Assembly (NCBI GenBank): GCA_964537205.1
Contig: CAZHZH010000064.1
Location: 1 to 16,110, forward strand
DNA length: 16,110 bases
Direction: 5' to 3'
DNA from: Colivivens sp964537205
GTDB taxonomy: Bacteria; Bacteroidota; Bacteroidia; Bacteroidales; Bacteroidaceae
The notes under the pieces are model-generated. The model saw only the letters and a program-made list of their open reading frames with translations. It was not told the origin of the DNA and ran no database searches. Shown piece by piece: positions 15,020 to 16,110 of the stretch. Position 1 is the first letter of the stretch, and the number at the start of each line of letters is the position of its first letter. A program made the position numbers and the translations under genes.

Positions 15020-15991
15020 ATGGATTTGGAGGCATTGAAGAAATTTTCCGCAAGCAGGTGGAAGCTGGACGACACACACGGTATGCCCCATTGGAACCGC
15101 GTGTATGAGAACGGACGGCGGCTTGCCGTACCCGGGGTCGATATGGATGTTGTAGGCTGCTTTGCGTATCTGCACGATATAGGCAGGCTCGACAACGGAA
15201 AGGATCCGGAGCATGGTCCGCGCTCCGCGAAGATTGCCGCCGCCTTGCGCCACTCACTGTTGGGCGAATTGTCCGACAGCCAGTTCGACATGTTGCTGAA
15301 GGCTTGTGAGCTGCACACTTCGTGCAGGCGCACCGACAACCTGACAATCAATACATGCTTTGACGCCGACCGCCTCGACTTGCCGAGAGTGGGAATAATT
15401 CCGGACCCCGGGAAGATGGCCACCGACCGCGGAAGGGAGCTGGCCGCCGAGGTGCGGACGAAATACGAAGAGACGATGAAGGGACGGCCGAGGAAGATAG
15501 TCTATGTGGATATGGACAACGTGTTGGTCGACTTCGACTCCGCGTTGAAACTGGTCGACAGGGAGACGTTGCTCAACTACGGCAGGGGAGGAAGGTATGG
15601 CAGTCCCGACAAGGACTGCTATGATGAGATCCCGGGACTGTTCGACAACATGTTGCCGTTGGGACCGGCAGTGGATGCCGTAGCCTTCCTCGCACAGCAT
15701 TTCGACGTATACATACTGACCACTGCTCCTTGGAACAATCCGTCAGCCTGGTCGGCCAAGCTCAGGTGGGTAAAGAAATATCTTGACAAGGAATGCCGCA
15801 AGCGCCTTGTAATCACTCATCACAAGGAACTTTGTATCGGCGACTACCTGATTGACGATCGTCCCGACAATGGAGCGAAAGACTTCGGCAGGCTCACGGG
15901 AGGCGAGTGGATCCAGTTCGGAAGCAGGCGCTTTCCCGGGTGGAACGAAGTTCTTGGATATATAATGGGCAAGGAAAAGAAGGACTTGTAG
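15020..15991 (+). CDS. HD-domain / cytosolic 5'-nucleotidase (NT5C, HAD) fusion protein
   Basis: This 323-residue protein has two enzyme-like halves. Residues 1-150 are an HD-type metal phosphohydrolase domain: HGMPHWNRVYENGRRLA (20-36, His24), the HD pair in YLHDIGRLDNG (His52, Asp53) and CFDADRLDLPRVG (113-125). Residues 158-315 are a HAD-fold domain like the 5'(3')-deoxyribonucleotidase (NT5C) family: VDMDNVLVDFD (163-173, nucleophile Asp164, with Asp166), ILTTAPW (232-238), ITHHKEL (265-271) and YLIDDRPDN (276-284). It is probably cytosolic and may dephosphorylate nucleotides; the HD substrate is unknown. I prefer ATG 15020, preceded by GAAGG, because residue 1 then leads straight into the conserved region. 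A TTG at 14981, overlapping the cupin stop, would add 13 residues. The two possibilities imply coupling or close spacing with the cupin gene. Confidence 0.85.
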   Translation: MDLEALKKFSASRWKLDDTHGMPHWNRVYENGRRLAVPGVDMDVVGCFAYLHDIGRLDNGKDPEHGPRSAKIAAALRHSLLGELSDSQFDMLLKACELHTSCRRTDNLTINTCFDADRLDLPRVGIIPDPGKMATDRGRELAAEVRTKYEETMKGRPRKIVYVDMDNVLVDFDSALKLVDRETLLNYGRGGRYGSPDKDCYDEIPGLFDNMLPLGPAVDAVAFLAQHFDVYILTTAPWNNPSAWSAKLRWVKKYLDKECRKRLVITHHKELCIGDYLIDDRPDNGAKDFGRLTGGEWIQFGSRRFPGWNEVLGYIMGKEKKDL

Positions 15992-16019
15992 ATAGTTTCT
16001 TCAAGGCGTTCCGCACTAA

Positions 16020-16037
16020 GCGTTGCCATGCAAACGC
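16020..16037 (+). terminator. Weak hairpin after the fusion gene
   Basis: GCGTTGC (16020-16026) can pair with GCAAACGC (16030-16037) with one bulged A and loop CAT. No T-run follows, so termination here is doubtful. Confidence 0.25.
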
Positions 16038-16097
16038 GAGAAAGTGTGCCGCCTCATCGGCTCAGTAGCAAAAAGGTGTGGTTATAAATAAAAATGT

Positions 16098-16105
16098 TAC
16101 CTTTG
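16098..16105 (+). promoter_or_regulatory. -7 box at the right edge
   Basis: TACCTTTG followed by CAGG matches TAnnTTTG. It would drive a gene starting beyond the window. No clear TTTG lies 19 bases upstream. Confidence 0.5.
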
Positions 16106-16110
16106 CAGGC

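Overview
The window looks like chromosomal DNA from a Bacteroidales bacterium (Bacteroides/Prevotella/Muribaculaceae type; I cannot name the genus). The reasons are Bacteroidetes-style -7 promoter boxes (TAnnTTTG) in the intergenic gaps, weak or absent Shine-Dalgarno sites, a fasciclin-domain lipoprotein with Asp residues after the lipobox Cys, and RF1, PurM and PfkA sequences of the Bacteroidales type as I remember them. Most of the window is housekeeping and transport genes. I see no IS element, CRISPR array, tRNA or rRNA.

Layout. Bases 1-477 hold the start of a minus-strand lipoprotein gene that runs off the left edge, and a divergent promoter region. Bases 478-2493 (+) encode a large fasciclin (FAS1) surface lipoprotein. 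From 10189 down to 2533 six minus-strand genes are closely spaced and may form one operon or two: a small DUF486 membrane protein, purM (purine synthesis), prfA (release factor 1), an alanine/glycine:cation symporter, a CPA2 cation:proton antiporter with two RCK_C domains, and a P-loop GTPase with a DUF697 membrane domain. The last three are the tightest group (4-bp overlap, then a 15-bp gap). Bases 10190-10308 hold divergent promoters. On the plus strand follow nadC (NAD synthesis) and a secreted C69 dipeptidase, then a 745-base stretch without a protein gene that I trust, then pfkA (glycolysis), a small cupin, and an HD-domain/5'-nucleotidase fusion. A further plus-strand promoter box sits at the right edge.

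Most notable. (1) The gap between the dipeptidase and pfkA appears to hold an independent minus-strand RNA gene (about 13143-13399), with its own -7 box, several nested helices, a possible pseudoknot and a strong terminator, but no convincing ORF. (2) An identical 19-nt sequence, TATAATATAATAAGGTGTA, occurs three times on the plus strand, each time at or just after a stop codon (nadC, dipeptidase, pfkA). Neither is explained by the protein genes. Smaller points are the HD/nucleotidase fusion, an Asp-to-Asn change in the PfkA GGDGS motif, the antiporter's domain architecture and a G8 tract in the fasciclin gene. All functional calls come from reading the translations; no database search was run.
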